From positions 211,501 to 275,500 of the forward strand of contig NZ_JBNAIK010000001.1 in NCBI RefSeq assembly GCF_052048155.1: DNA of 64,000 nucleotides, written 5' to 3'. The notes beneath the pieces are model-generated. The model saw nothing but the letters and a program-made list of their open reading frames with translations. It did no database searches and had not been told where the DNA came from. Within the stretch, counting starts at the first letter, position 1. Every line of letters begins with the position of its first letter. Both the position numbers and the translations under genes were made by a program. The stretch is from HIMB114 sp052048155. GTDB lineage: Bacteria; Pseudomonadota; Alphaproteobacteria; Pelagibacterales; Pelagibacteraceae. This document shows, piece after piece, positions 51,800 through 60,433 of the stretch.

Positions 51800-52692
51800 T
51801 GGTTCACGGTTGGATAAATTTATATAAGCCCACAGGTTTTACCTCATCATATTGTTTAAACTTACTAAAAAAAAAATTTAAATTAAAAAAGATTGGTCAT
51901 ATTGGAACTCTTGATCCTATGGCAGAAGGTGTTTTGCCAATAGCAATAAATGAAGCAACTAAAACAATTCCTTTAATTAATAAGTCTAAAAAAACTTATT
52001 TTTTTGAAGTGAATTGGGGCAAGCAAACCAATACTTTAGATTCTGAAGGTGAAGTAATTAATATATCTAAAATTACACCGTCATATGAACATATTAAAAA
52101 AGCAATTAAAAAGTTTATTGGTATAATTAATCAAAGCCCGCCTGAATTTTCTGCAAAAAAAATTGATGGAAAAAGAGCATACCAGCTTGCTAGAGAAGGA
52201 GTTAAATTTGAACTTAAAAAAGTAAAAAAAGAAATTTATGGATTAAAAATTTTAAACCATGACTTTAATAATAAAAAATCTTTATTTGTAGTCAGTTGTG
52301 AGAGTGGAACTTACGTTAGGAGCTTAGCCAAAGATATAGCAATGGAGCTAAAAACTTTTTGTTATTGCTCTAAAATTGTAAGATTAAGAGATGGAATTTT
52401 TAGAAAAAAAAACTCTTATGCTCTAAAAACACTGATAAATAACGAAAATATTAATGATTTTTTTAAATACATGCTTGATATTAAGTCTGTTTTATATCAT
52501 ATACCCACAATTGAAATTAACGATAAAAAATTAAAGCTTATTAAAAACGGAATGAAAGTAAGCATGTTGGAAGAAGTTGGTTCTAAAGAGCATAAAGAAA
52601 TTCTAGCAGATTATCATCAAAACGTTGTGGCTTTGGGTTCTATGAAAAATGGAGTTTTTTATCCAAAAAGGATTTTAAATATTAATGAGTAA
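51799..52692 (+). CDS. truB: tRNA pseudouridine55 synthase TruB
   Basis: TruB forms pseudouridine at position 55 of tRNAs. The 297-residue enzyme has the start GWINLYKPTGFTSSYCLN (about 4-21), the catalytic Asp in GHIGTLDPMAEGVLPIA (about 33-49), QSPPEFSAKKIDGKRAYQLAR with the second conserved block, and SCESGTYVRSLAKDI (about 170-184). A run of 10 A occurs at 51867-51876 in frame. It overlaps rpsO by 8 bases. Confidence 0.96.
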   Translation: MVHGWINLYKPTGFTSSYCLNLLKKKFKLKKIGHIGTLDPMAEGVLPIAINEATKTIPLINKSKKTYFFEVNWGKQTNTLDSEGEVINISKITPSYEHIKKAIKKFIGIINQSPPEFSAKKIDGKRAYQLAREGVKFELKKVKKEIYGLKILNHDFNNKKSLFVVSCESGTYVRSLAKDIAMELKTFCYCSKIVRLRDGIFRKKNSYALKTLINNENINDFFKYMLDIKSVLYHIPTIEINDKKLKLIKNGMKVSMLEEVGSKEHKEILADYHQNVVALGSMKNGVFYPKRILNINE

Positions 52693-52954
52693 AAAAGACT
52701 TAGATAAAAGCAAAGTAATTAAGATGCTTCAAAAATCTGACAAAGATGTGGGATCTTCTGAAGTTCAAATTGGTATTTTAACTGAGAGAATTAAATATTT
52801 AACTGAACATTTTAAAAATAACAAAAAAGACAAGCACTCAAATACTGGGTTAAGTAAATTAATTATTAGAAGAAAAAAACTTTTAGATTACTTAAATAAA
52901 AAAGAACCAACCTTATATAAAAAAGTTATTGAGCAGCTTGGACTAAGAAAATAG
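52685..52954 (+). CDS. rpsO: 30S ribosomal protein S15
   Basis: S15 binds 16S rRNA early in 30S assembly. The 89-residue protein has SSEVQIGILTERIKYLTEHF (about 24-43), the conserved KDKHSNTGLSKLIIRRKKLLDYL (starting about 49) and the C-terminus YKKVIEQLGLRK. The rpsO-pnp pairing is near universal in proteobacteria; the gap to pnp is 13 bases. Confidence 0.97.
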   Translation: MSKKDLDKSKVIKMLQKSDKDVGSSEVQIGILTERIKYLTEHFKNNKKDKHSNTGLSKLIIRRKKLLDYLNKKEPTLYKKVIEQLGLRK

Positions 52955-52967
52955 TTGGAGCTAATTC

Positions 52968-55046
52968 ATGTTTAACATTGTCAAAAAAGAAATTAATTGG
53001 GCGGGAAAAAATTTATCAATAGAAACTGGTAAAATTGCACGACAAGCAGATGGTGCAGTTATATTAAGATGGGGTGATACTGTAATCATTTCAACTGCAG
53101 TTGCTTCGAAGAAAGCAAATCCGGATACAGATTTTTTTCCTTTAACTGTAAACTATCAAGAAAAGTTTTATGCTGCTGGAAAAATTCCTGGTGGTTATTT
53201 TAAAAGAGAAGCAAGACCAACTGAAAGCGAAACATTAATTTCAAGGTTAATTGATAGACCAATTAGACCATTATTCCCGGATCAGTTTAGAAATGAGACG
53301 CAAGTTTTAACAACCGTACTATCATATGACAAAGAATGTGATCCAGATATTTTAGCAGTGATTGCAAGTTCTGCAGCACTAAGTATTTCTGGCTTGCCTT
53401 TTCAAGGTCCAGTTGCTGCTTCCAAAGTGGGTTTGATTGATGGTAAGTTTATTTTAAACCCTTCAAAAGAAAGTATTAAAAGTTCTAACCTAGAATTAGT
53501 TGTTGCTGGTACCAAAGAAGCAGTTTTAATGGTTGAGTCAGAAGCTTCAGGTTTAACAGAGGCTCAGATGTTAGATGCTGTGAAATTTGGCCATGAAAAT
53601 TTCTTACCAGTTATTAATTTGATTGAAGAATTAGCTAAAGAAGCAAGCAAACCTAAATGGGAAATTGAAAGTAAAGATTTTTCAGAATTAAAATCAAAAA
53701 TTTCTTCAGAGGTTAGAGATCATTTAGTCAAAGCTTTTTCTGAAAAAGATAAAAAGCAACGCTCTTCTATGATTAGCGAAGCTAATGAAAAAGTAGAACA
53801 ATTATTCGAAGGTGATGAAACATACACAAAAGTTCAAATTAAAGACCAATTAAAGTCTTTAGAAAAAGATATTGTTAGAACAAAAATTTTAAAAGAGAAA
53901 TCTAGAATAGATGGCAGAAAATTAGATGAAGTTAGAGATATTTTATGTGAAGTAGGAATTATTCCAAGAGCTCATGGATCATCTTTGTTTACAAGAGGTG
54001 AGACACAGGCAATTGTTGCTGCTACACTTGGAACATCTGACGATGAACAAAGGTTTGAAAGTCTAGAAGGGATGCAAAAATCTAGATTTATGCTTCACTA
54101 TAACTTCCCTCCATTTTCTGTAGGAGAGGTTGGAAGAGTCGGTGGAACTGGAAGAAGGGAAATTGGTCATGGTAAACTTGCCTGGAGAGCAATAAATGCA
54201 GCACTTCCTAAGCATGAAGATTTTCCATATACGATCAGAATTGTATCAGATATTACTGAGTCTAACGGTTCTTCTTCAATGGCGACTGTTTGTGGTTCAT
54301 CAATGGCTTTAATGCATGCGGGTGTTCCGATAGCAAAACCAATTGCTGGTATTGCAATGGGTTTAATTAAAGAGAGTGACGAATTTTCAGTATTAAGCGA
54401 CATTTTAGGTGATGAAGATCATCTTGGCGATATGGATTTCAAAGTTGCAGGGTCTGCAGATGGAATCACCTCTCTTCAAATGGATATTAAAATTAACGGT
54501 ATTACTTTTGAAATTATGGAGAAAGCTTTAGAGCAAGCTAAAAAAGGAAGATTAGATATTTTAAATGAAATGGCAAAAGCTATCAAAGAGTCTAATAAAG
54601 AATTATCGCAATACACTCCTAGAATGGAAAAAATTCAAGTTGATAAAAAAGATATCGCAACTGTGATTGGAAAAGGTGGAGCAAACATCAGAGAGATTGT
54701 TGAAGTATCTGGCGCAAAAGTTGATATTAATGATAGTGGAGAAGTAACAGTTTCAGCTGCAGATCAAGAAACTAGAGATAAAGCAATTCAAATGATAAAT
54801 TCACTAGTAGAAAAGCCTGAGGTTGGAAAAATTTACTCTGGAAAAGTAGTTAAGATTATGGATTTCGGTGCATTTGTAAACTTTTTAGGAAAACAAGATG
54901 GATTGGTGCATATTTCTCAGTTAGCTGAAAAAAGAGTAGAAAAAGTCTCAGATGTAGTCAAAGAAGGCGATGAAGTTAAAGTTAAAGTTATTGGATTTGA
55001 CAGGGGAAAAGTAAAGCTATCTATTAAAGAGGCTTTAGGTTCTTAA
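52968..55046 (+). CDS. pnp: Polyribonucleotide nucleotidyltransferase (PNPase)
   Basis: PNPase degrades RNA by phosphorolysis. The 692-residue protein has two RNase PH-like domains (about 10-215 and 310-540; FFPLTVNYQEKFYAAGKIPG and VCGSSMALMHAGVPIAKP), a helical linker, a KH domain (about 553-615; VIGKGGANIREI) and an S1 domain (about 620-690; GKVVKIMDFGAFVNFLGKQ). The ATG is preceded by TTGGAG. The stop overlaps the converging fabI by 4 bases (TTAA). Confidence 0.98.
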   Translation: MFNIVKKEINWAGKNLSIETGKIARQADGAVILRWGDTVIISTAVASKKANPDTDFFPLTVNYQEKFYAAGKIPGGYFKREARPTESETLISRLIDRPIRPLFPDQFRNETQVLTTVLSYDKECDPDILAVIASSAALSISGLPFQGPVAASKVGLIDGKFILNPSKESIKSSNLELVVAGTKEAVLMVESEASGLTEAQMLDAVKFGHENFLPVINLIEELAKEASKPKWEIESKDFSELKSKISSEVRDHLVKAFSEKDKKQRSSMISEANEKVEQLFEGDETYTKVQIKDQLKSLEKDIVRTKILKEKSRIDGRKLDEVRDILCEVGIIPRAHGSSLFTRGETQAIVAATLGTSDDEQRFESLEGMQKSRFMLHYNFPPFSVGEVGRVGGTGRREIGHGKLAWRAINAALPKHEDFPYTIRIVSDITESNGSSSMATVCGSSMALMHAGVPIAKPIAGIAMGLIKESDEFSVLSDILGDEDHLGDMDFKVAGSADGITSLQMDIKINGITFEIMEKALEQAKKGRLDILNEMAKAIKESNKELSQYTPRMEKIQVDKKDIATVIGKGGANIREIVEVSGAKVDINDSGEVTVSAADQETRDKAIQMINSLVEKPEVGKIYSGKVVKIMDFGAFVNFLGKQDGLVHISQLAEKRVEKVSDVVKEGDEVKVKVIGFDRGKVKLSIKEALGS

Positions 55047-55825
55047 GACATATTTTTAGGATCTGGCATTCCAACTTTATTATAACCAGCGTCCACATAG
55101 TGAATTTCACCGGTAACACCACCTGCAAGGTCACTTAGAAGATATAATGCTGAGTTTCCAACATCATGAATATCAACATTTCGTTTCAAGAAAGAATGGT
55201 CTTCATTCCACTTGTATAAAAATTTAGCATCTCCGATTGCCGATGCTGCAAGAGTTTTGATCGGTCCTGCGCTTATCGCGTTAACCCTAATACCATTTTT
55301 ACCAAGATCTCTTGCTAAATATTTTGTACTTGTTTCAAGGGCAGACTTGCAAACTCCCATTACATTATAGTTAGGAATTGTCTTAGTAGACTCGTAAGTT
55401 AAAGTAATCATACTTCCACCTTGCTTCATCAATGGCGCTGCTTCTTTTGCAACTTCTGTAAACGAAAAACATGAGATGAGCATACTTCTTAAAAAATTAT
55501 CTCTTGTAGTATTTAAATATTCTCCTGATAATTCAGATTTATCTGAAAAAGCTACTGCATGAACAACAAAATCTAATTCACCCCATTTATCTTTAATTTC
55601 CTGAAAAGTATTTACAATTTGCTCTTTATTTTCAACATTACAGTCTAATGTAAACTTAGAACCCAAAGATTCGGCTAATGGAATTACTCTTTTTTTTAAA
55701 GCATCACCCACATAAGTAAAAGCTAATTCGGCGCCATGTTCTGATAGTTTTTTTGATATACCCCAAGCTATTGACCTGTCATTAGCAACACCCATGATTA
55801 ATCCTTTTTTACCTTTTAAAAGCAT
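55043..55825 (-). CDS. fabI: Enoyl-ACP reductase FabI (NADH)
   Basis: FabI performs the last step of each fatty acid elongation cycle. The 260-residue SDR enzyme has GLIMGVANDRSIAWGIS (about 9-25), SYESTKTIPNYNVMGVCKSALE-type active-site region with the Tyr and Lys (about 150-165), and ISAGPIKTLAASAI (about 191-204). ATG at 55825 is preferred over the ATG at 55840, which would run into fabB; the chosen start leaves a 1-base gap. It is the last gene of fabA-fabB-fabI. Confidence 0.96.
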   Translation of the reverse strand: MLLKGKKGLIMGVANDRSIAWGISKKLSEHGAELAFTYVGDALKKRVIPLAESLGSKFTLDCNVENKEQIVNTFQEIKDKWGELDFVVHAVAFSDKSELSGEYLNTTRDNFLRSMLISCFSFTEVAKEAAPLMKQGGSMITLTYESTKTIPNYNVMGVCKSALETSTKYLARDLGKNGIRVNAISAGPIKTLAASAIGDAKFLYKWNEDHSFLKRNVDIHDVGNSALYLLSDLAGGVTGEIHYVDAGYNKVGMPDPKNMS

Positions 55826-55826
55826 T

Positions 55827-57038
55827 TTAAACCTTCTCAAAAATCAGTGTTGAGTTTGTTCCTCCAAAACCAAAACTATTTGACATGACGCAATTTAAAT
55901 CTTTTTTTTCTACTTTTCTTAATATTGGTAGATCTTTTGCTTTCTCATCTAAATTTTCAATATTAGCTGACTCAGCCATGAATCCATGCTCCATCATGAG
56001 AAGGCAAAATACAGCTTCTTGAGCTGATACGGCACCTAATGAGTGACCAGTTATAGATTTTGTAGAACTCATAGAAGGAACGTCATTTCCAAAAGTTTCT
56101 TTTATAGCCTCTAGCTCTTTTACATCTCCAATTGGTGTAGATGTTCCATGGGTATTAATGTAATCAACTTTCTTATTTCTTTTCGTTGATAAAGCCATTT
56201 TCATACATCTCACAGCCCCTTCTCCAGAAGGCTGAACCATATCATAACCGTCTGATGTAGCACCATAGCCAGTAATTTCAGCATAAATTTTTGCTCCTCT
56301 TGATTTTGCTCTCTCCATTTCTTCAAGAACTAAAACAGCTGCACCACCTGCAATTACAAATCCATCACGGTCTGCATCGTAAGCTCTAGATGCTTTTTGA
56401 GGTGTGTCATTTCTTTTCGATGATAGTGCAGGCATGGCATCAAACATTGCTGACATTCCCCACTCTAATTCTTCACCACCACCTGCAAAGATAATATCTT
56501 GTTTTCCAGATTGAATTAACTCCATTCCATTTCCAATACAGTGAGCGCTAGTAGCACAAGCCGAACTTATAGAATAATTTATACCTTTTATTTTGAATGG
56601 AACTGCTAGTGTAGCAGAGCATGTACTAGACATAGTTCTTGGTACAATCAAAGGTCCCATTTTTTTTGGCGAAGATTTTCTCGTAGTATCTACCGCATGA
56701 ATTACATTTTTAATTGATGGACCACCAGAACCTATTACAATTCCAGTTTTAATATTACTGATATCTTTTTCTTCAAGGCCAGAATTTTTAACAGCCTCTT
56801 TCATGGCAATATAGGCATAGGCTGAACCATCGCCCATAAATCTTTTTTCTTTTCTCTCTAAAGCTTCATCTAAATTAAGTTTTATAGACCCACAGACTTG
56901 GCTTCTAAAACCATATTCTTTGTATTCTTCTGAAAAAACTATGCCTGATTTAGTATTTAATAAGGAGTCTAAAACCTCTTCATTATTGTTTCCAATTGAT
57001 GAAACTATACCAAATCCAGTAATAACTACTCTTCTCAT
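55827..57038 (-). CDS. fabB: Beta-ketoacyl-ACP synthase I FabB
   Basis: FabB elongates acyl-ACP and is essential for unsaturated fatty acids. The 403-residue thiolase-fold enzyme has the active-site Cys in SISSACATSAHCIGNG (about 159-174), His in NTHGTSTPIGD (about 297) and His in KSITGHSLGAVSAQEA (about 329-344). The start RRVVITGFGIVSSIGN is typical. It overlaps fabA by 4 bases. Co-occurrence with fabA identifies it as FabB rather than FabF. Confidence 0.96.
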   Translation of the reverse strand: MRRVVITGFGIVSSIGNNNEEVLDSLLNTKSGIVFSEEYKEYGFRSQVCGSIKLNLDEALERKEKRFMGDGSAYAYIAMKEAVKNSGLEEKDISNIKTGIVIGSGGPSIKNVIHAVDTTRKSSPKKMGPLIVPRTMSSTCSATLAVPFKIKGINYSISSACATSAHCIGNGMELIQSGKQDIIFAGGGEELEWGMSAMFDAMPALSSKRNDTPQKASRAYDADRDGFVIAGGAAVLVLEEMERAKSRGAKIYAEITGYGATSDGYDMVQPSGEGAVRCMKMALSTKRNKKVDYINTHGTSTPIGDVKELEAIKETFGNDVPSMSSTKSITGHSLGAVSAQEAVFCLLMMEHGFMAESANIENLDEKAKDLPILRKVEKKDLNCVMSNSFGFGGTNSTLIFEKV

Positions 57039-57547
57039 AAATTACTTTTAAATAAACCTACTTTTAAATTTTTAGTACTATATATTTGTTTATCATCAAT
57101 TAAAAGTACACCATCACCTAAACCTACTGACGTCTCTCCTTTTCTGATAATTTTTTTCATATCGATTTTATACTTAGCTAACTTGTTTGATTGTAAAACT
57201 TCACCTACAAACTTAACTTCCCCAACACCTAATGCTCTGCCTTTACCAGGATTGCCAATCCATCCTAGAAAAAAACCAACAAGTTGCCAAAGAGCATCTA
57301 ATCCTAGACAACCAGGCATAACTGGATCAGTTTTAAAATGACAGTCAAAAAACCAAAGATCTTTTTTTATATCTAGTTCTGCTTCGATATAACCTTTGTT
57401 GAACTGTCCACCATTTTCAGTAATTTTTGTTATTCGATCAAACATCAGCATAGGAGGCGAAGGTAATCTAGCATTACCAAGTCCAAACATATCTCCATCA
57501 GCACAAGAGATAAGCTCATCGTAAGTGAAGGAGTTTTTTTTTGTCAT
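57035..57547 (-). CDS. fabA: 3-hydroxydecanoyl-ACP dehydratase/isomerase FabA
   Basis: FabA dehydrates and isomerises the C10 intermediate, the branch point to unsaturated fatty acids. The 170-residue hot-dog protein has the catalytic His in FDCHFKTDPVMPGCLGLDAL (about 68-87) and the LWQLVGFFLGWIGNPGKGRA helix. It opens the fab operon. The 53-base region upstream is AT-rich; TTTAAA and TATAAA 17 bases apart on the minus strand could be a promoter but are weak evidence. Confidence 0.96.
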   Translation of the reverse strand: MTKKNSFTYDELISCADGDMFGLGNARLPSPPMLMFDRITKITENGGQFNKGYIEAELDIKKDLWFFDCHFKTDPVMPGCLGLDALWQLVGFFLGWIGNPGKGRALGVGEVKFVGEVLQSNKLAKYKIDMKKIIRKGETSVGLGDGVLLIDDKQIYSTKNLKVGLFKSNL

Positions 57548-57600
57548 GAAGAAGATGTTTATACTTGATGGAAGTATTTATTTAAACAAAAAACGCGTTG

Positions 57601-58059
57601 TTATTTTTTAATAATTTCATCTTTTTGTATACCCCAGAGATGATTTTTTTTAATCCATCCATTAATTTTTGAATTTTTAACTTTACACCAATTTTTGGTA
57701 CACTCACTAATTATTAAAACTTGATATATTTCAAGCTTTGCTTTTGGCTTTGAAAAAATTGTAGGAGATGAAAATATAACCTGATTATTTTTTGTAGTTA
57801 CTGTTGATCTTGTTCTAGATAATTGAGAAATATGTATCCATCCTAAGTCATTTTCATAATCTTTAATTTTTCTCCAATTATAATGTTCATCAATAATCAA
57901 AACTGGCAAATATTTATTTTTATAAATAAATTTTACTGGATAAGTTTTGGAAGGTCCAAGCCTAACATTTACTTTATTATTTTTTAAACTTCTAATTTCG
58001 GCTGAAGATGAATGATATAAAAAAAAAATAGCAAAAATTATTAATAAAATTTTATCCAT
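57601..58059 (-). CDS. Secreted bacterial SH3-domain protein
   Basis: The 152-residue product has a signal peptide (about 1-19) and two bacterial SH3 (type 3) segments: VNVRLGPSKTYPVKFIYKN (about 30-48), with WRKIKDYENDLGWIHISQLS, and a second repeat ending WCKVKNSKINGWIKKNHLWG. Such domains bind cell-wall or other ligands; a general role at the envelope is likely. It is the last gene of the ubiE-ubiB-coaBC-dut-thiF-like run and overlaps the thiF-like gene by 8 bases. Confidence 0.85.
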   Translation of the reverse strand: MDKILLIIFAIFFLYHSSSAEIRSLKNNKVNVRLGPSKTYPVKFIYKNKYLPVLIIDEHYNWRKIKDYENDLGWIHISQLSRTRSTVTTKNNQVIFSSPTIFSKPKAKLEIYQVLIISECTKNWCKVKNSKINGWIKKNHLWGIQKDEIIKK

Positions 58060-58795
58060 GATTTTTACATTTTTGACTTTTTTTAATTTTTACCATCCTA
58101 AAATTAAGTGTTTCAAAGTTTATAACTAAAACATGATTTTTCAGGTTTGACTTGATTCCTGTAATATTTTTTATCAATTCATTTGAAATGATTGCCCCTG
58201 TCGATCCTGTTACTGTGCCAAGTATACCTTCATCTTGACAACTTGGTGAAATATTTGGAGCCTTAGGCATAAAACATTTTAAGCAAGCACTCTTTTTTGA
58301 AAAATCAAAGAAAAAAATATGGGCATCAAATTTACTTACTGATCCAATAAATAATTTTTTTTTATTTTTAATACATTCATCATTTATAACTAATTTAGAA
58401 AGAAAATTATCTGTACCATCAATTATATAATTATAATTTTTTATTATTGATTTAATATTTTTAGCATTAATCTTTTTTTTAAATATTTTTATATTTATTT
58501 TTTTATTAATGAGCTGAATTTTTTTTTTGGTAATTTCAGCTTTATGTTTTCCTATATCTTTTTGATCGAATAAGACCTGTCGATGTAAATTACTTTTTGC
58601 GACTTTATCAAAATCTACAATTCCAAAATTTGTAATACCAGACCGAGCCAAGAAAAGTGCACATGGTGAACCTATGCCACCAGCTCCTATAATTAAGATT
58701 TTTTCTTTTTTTAACTTTAATTGTCCTTGAATATTTATTTTTTTTAAGTTGATCTGACCTTTGTATCTTTCAATTTCATCAATTGTTAGTGACAT
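58052..58795 (-). CDS. ThiF/MoeB/HesA-family adenylating enzyme
   Basis: This E1-like protein probably adenylates the C-terminus of a small sulfur carrier such as ThiS or MoaD. The 247-residue sequence has the ATP-binding ILIIGAGGIGSPCALFLARS (about 33-52), DFDKVAKSNLHRQ with the conserved Asp and Arg (about 61-73), and DGTDNF. The zinc site has CLKC (about 174-177) but the second pair near the C-terminus reads CKNH, so one ligand may be His. No carrier-protein gene is in the window, so partner and pathway are open. Confidence 0.85.
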   Translation of the reverse strand: MSLTIDEIERYKGQINLKKINIQGQLKLKKEKILIIGAGGIGSPCALFLARSGITNFGIVDFDKVAKSNLHRQVLFDQKDIGKHKAEITKKKIQLINKKINIKIFKKKINAKNIKSIIKNYNYIIDGTDNFLSKLVINDECIKNKKKLFIGSVSKFDAHIFFFDFSKKSACLKCFMPKAPNISPSCQDEGILGTVTGSTGAIISNELIKNITGIKSNLKNHVLVINFETLNFRMVKIKKSQKCKNHG

Positions 58796-59238
58796 TAATT
58801 TTTACCAGTAGAGCCAAAACCACCTTCGCCTCTGATAGATTCTGGCAAATTATCTTTCACTTGAAATTCTGCTTTCACAATTGGACAAAGAACCATTTGC
58901 GCGATTCTATCACCATTTTTAATTATAAAATCTTTGTCACCCAAGTTTATTAAAATTATTTTAATTTCTCCTCTATAGTCTGCATCAATAGTTCCAGGTG
59001 TATTTAATACTGTAATTTTATTCTTAAATGCCAACCCAGATCTTGGTCGGATTTGTATTTCTAAATTTTCAGGAATTGCTACAGAAATTCCTGTTGGAAT
59101 TAATGCAGTTTCTTTTGATCTAATTATAATATCTTGCTCAATAAAAGCTTCTAAATCTAAACCTGAAGAGCCAGTTGTTTTGTATTCAGGGATATTAACT
59201 TTAGGATTAAGTTTTTTAATTAAGGCTTTTATTTTCAT
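58795..59238 (-). CDS. dut: dUTP diphosphatase
   Basis: Dut hydrolyses dUTP to dUMP, preventing uracil in DNA and feeding dTMP synthesis. All five trimeric dUTPase motifs can be seen: SGLDLEAF, PRSGLAFK, LNTPGTIDADYRGEI with catalytic Asp (about 80-94), NGDRIAQMVL, and the C-terminal GEGGFGSTG. The 147-residue length is normal. The ATG lies 23 bases inside coaBC; coaBC-dut is a standard alphaproteobacterial pair. Confidence 0.97.
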   Translation of the reverse strand: MKIKALIKKLNPKVNIPEYKTTGSSGLDLEAFIEQDIIIRSKETALIPTGISVAIPENLEIQIRPRSGLAFKNKITVLNTPGTIDADYRGEIKIILINLGDKDFIIKNGDRIAQMVLCPIVKAEFQVKDNLPESIRGEGGFGSTGKN

Positions 59239-60427
59239 TAATTGGAAATTCTTTTAAAATTTTTTGAACTAATAATGTTGCAATTTCAGACTTTTCTCTT
59301 TTTGATATTTTTTCAATCTCTTGGTTTTTATGAATTATCGAAATTTCATTATTTTTAGAATTAAAACCAATATTTTTATCAGAAACATCGTTTGCAATTA
59401 TCCAATCACAATGTTTTTGTTCAAGTTTTTTTTTAGCATATTCAATTACATTATTTGTTTCTGCTGCAAAACCTACGACAAGTTTTGGTCGTAAATTATT
59501 GTGATTGCTTATAAAGCTTAGTATGTCCATATTTTGATATAGTTTTAAATTTAAATCTTTATTATTTTTTTTAATTTTTTGTTCAAATTTATCAGTTCTA
59601 AAATCTGAAACCGCCGCTGAACATACTGCAATATCTGTAGGCAAACTTTCTTTAACCGCCTCAAGCATTTCCTGAGCGGTTGTAACTTTTACTGTATTAA
59701 TGTTATCCTCAATTTTGATTTGAGAAGGGCCCATTATCAGCTTTGTTTTAATTCCACACTCAACCATTTTTTTAGCAATATAATAACCTTGCAAGCCAGA
59801 AGACTCATTTGAAATATATCTAACAGGATCAATATATTCTCTTGTTGGACCGGCAGTAACTACTGCTGATAAATTAACATCTTTTTTTATAAAAAAATTA
59901 TCGATTGTAAATTCAATTTCATTAACATTTGCCATTCTGCCTTCACCGAACTCACCACAAGCTAAAAGCCCCTCTGATGGACCAATCATTGAAAAATTTC
60001 TTTTTTTCAATTTTTTGACATTTATTTGAGTAGCATCTTTTTCCCACATTTTTACATTCATCGCTGGTGCTAAAAATATTTTTTTATTAGATGCAAGAAT
60101 AACAGTATTAATAAAGTCATTTGCCGAACCATTAGAGATATTTTCAATGATATTGGCAGTAGCAGGAGCTACTAAAATTAAATCTGCCCATCTTGATAAA
60201 GCTATATGATCCATTTCAATTTCTTCATTAAGATCAAATTTGTTAAGATAAACTTTGTTATTAGACAATGATGAAATTGACAAAGGTGTTACAAATTCTT
60301 CTGCAGTTTTTGTTAATATTGTTTTTATTTCATAGTTCTTTGAGCGTAAATTTCTAATTAAGTCTAAAGTTTTGTAGGCAGCAATGCCACCAGAAATAAT
60401 TAATAAAATTTTTTTATTATTTTTCAT
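59216..60427 (-). CDS. coaBC: Bifunctional phosphopantothenoylcysteine decarboxylase/synthetase CoaBC
   Basis: CoaBC performs two steps of coenzyme A synthesis. The N-terminal flavin-dependent decarboxylase (about 1-180) has ILLIISGGIAAYKTLDLIR (about 6-24), PAMNVKMW and ACGEFGEGRM with the catalytic Cys (about 157-166). The C-terminal CTP-dependent synthetase (about 185-400) starts SAVVTAGPTREYIDPVRYIS and holds AAVSDFR. Length 403 is normal. It follows ubiB by 6 bases and overlaps dut by 23. Confidence 0.96.
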   Translation of the reverse strand: MKNNKKILLIISGGIAAYKTLDLIRNLRSKNYEIKTILTKTAEEFVTPLSISSLSNNKVYLNKFDLNEEIEMDHIALSRWADLILVAPATANIIENISNGSANDFINTVILASNKKIFLAPAMNVKMWEKDATQINVKKLKKRNFSMIGPSEGLLACGEFGEGRMANVNEIEFTIDNFFIKKDVNLSAVVTAGPTREYIDPVRYISNESSGLQGYYIAKKMVECGIKTKLIMGPSQIKIEDNINTVKVTTAQEMLEAVKESLPTDIAVCSAAVSDFRTDKFEQKIKKNNKDLNLKLYQNMDILSFISNHNNLRPKLVVGFAAETNNVIEYAKKKLEQKHCDWIIANDVSDKNIGFNSKNNEISIIHKNQEIEKISKREKSEIATLLVQKILKEFPINENKSLN

Positions 60428-60433
60428 TAGAGC

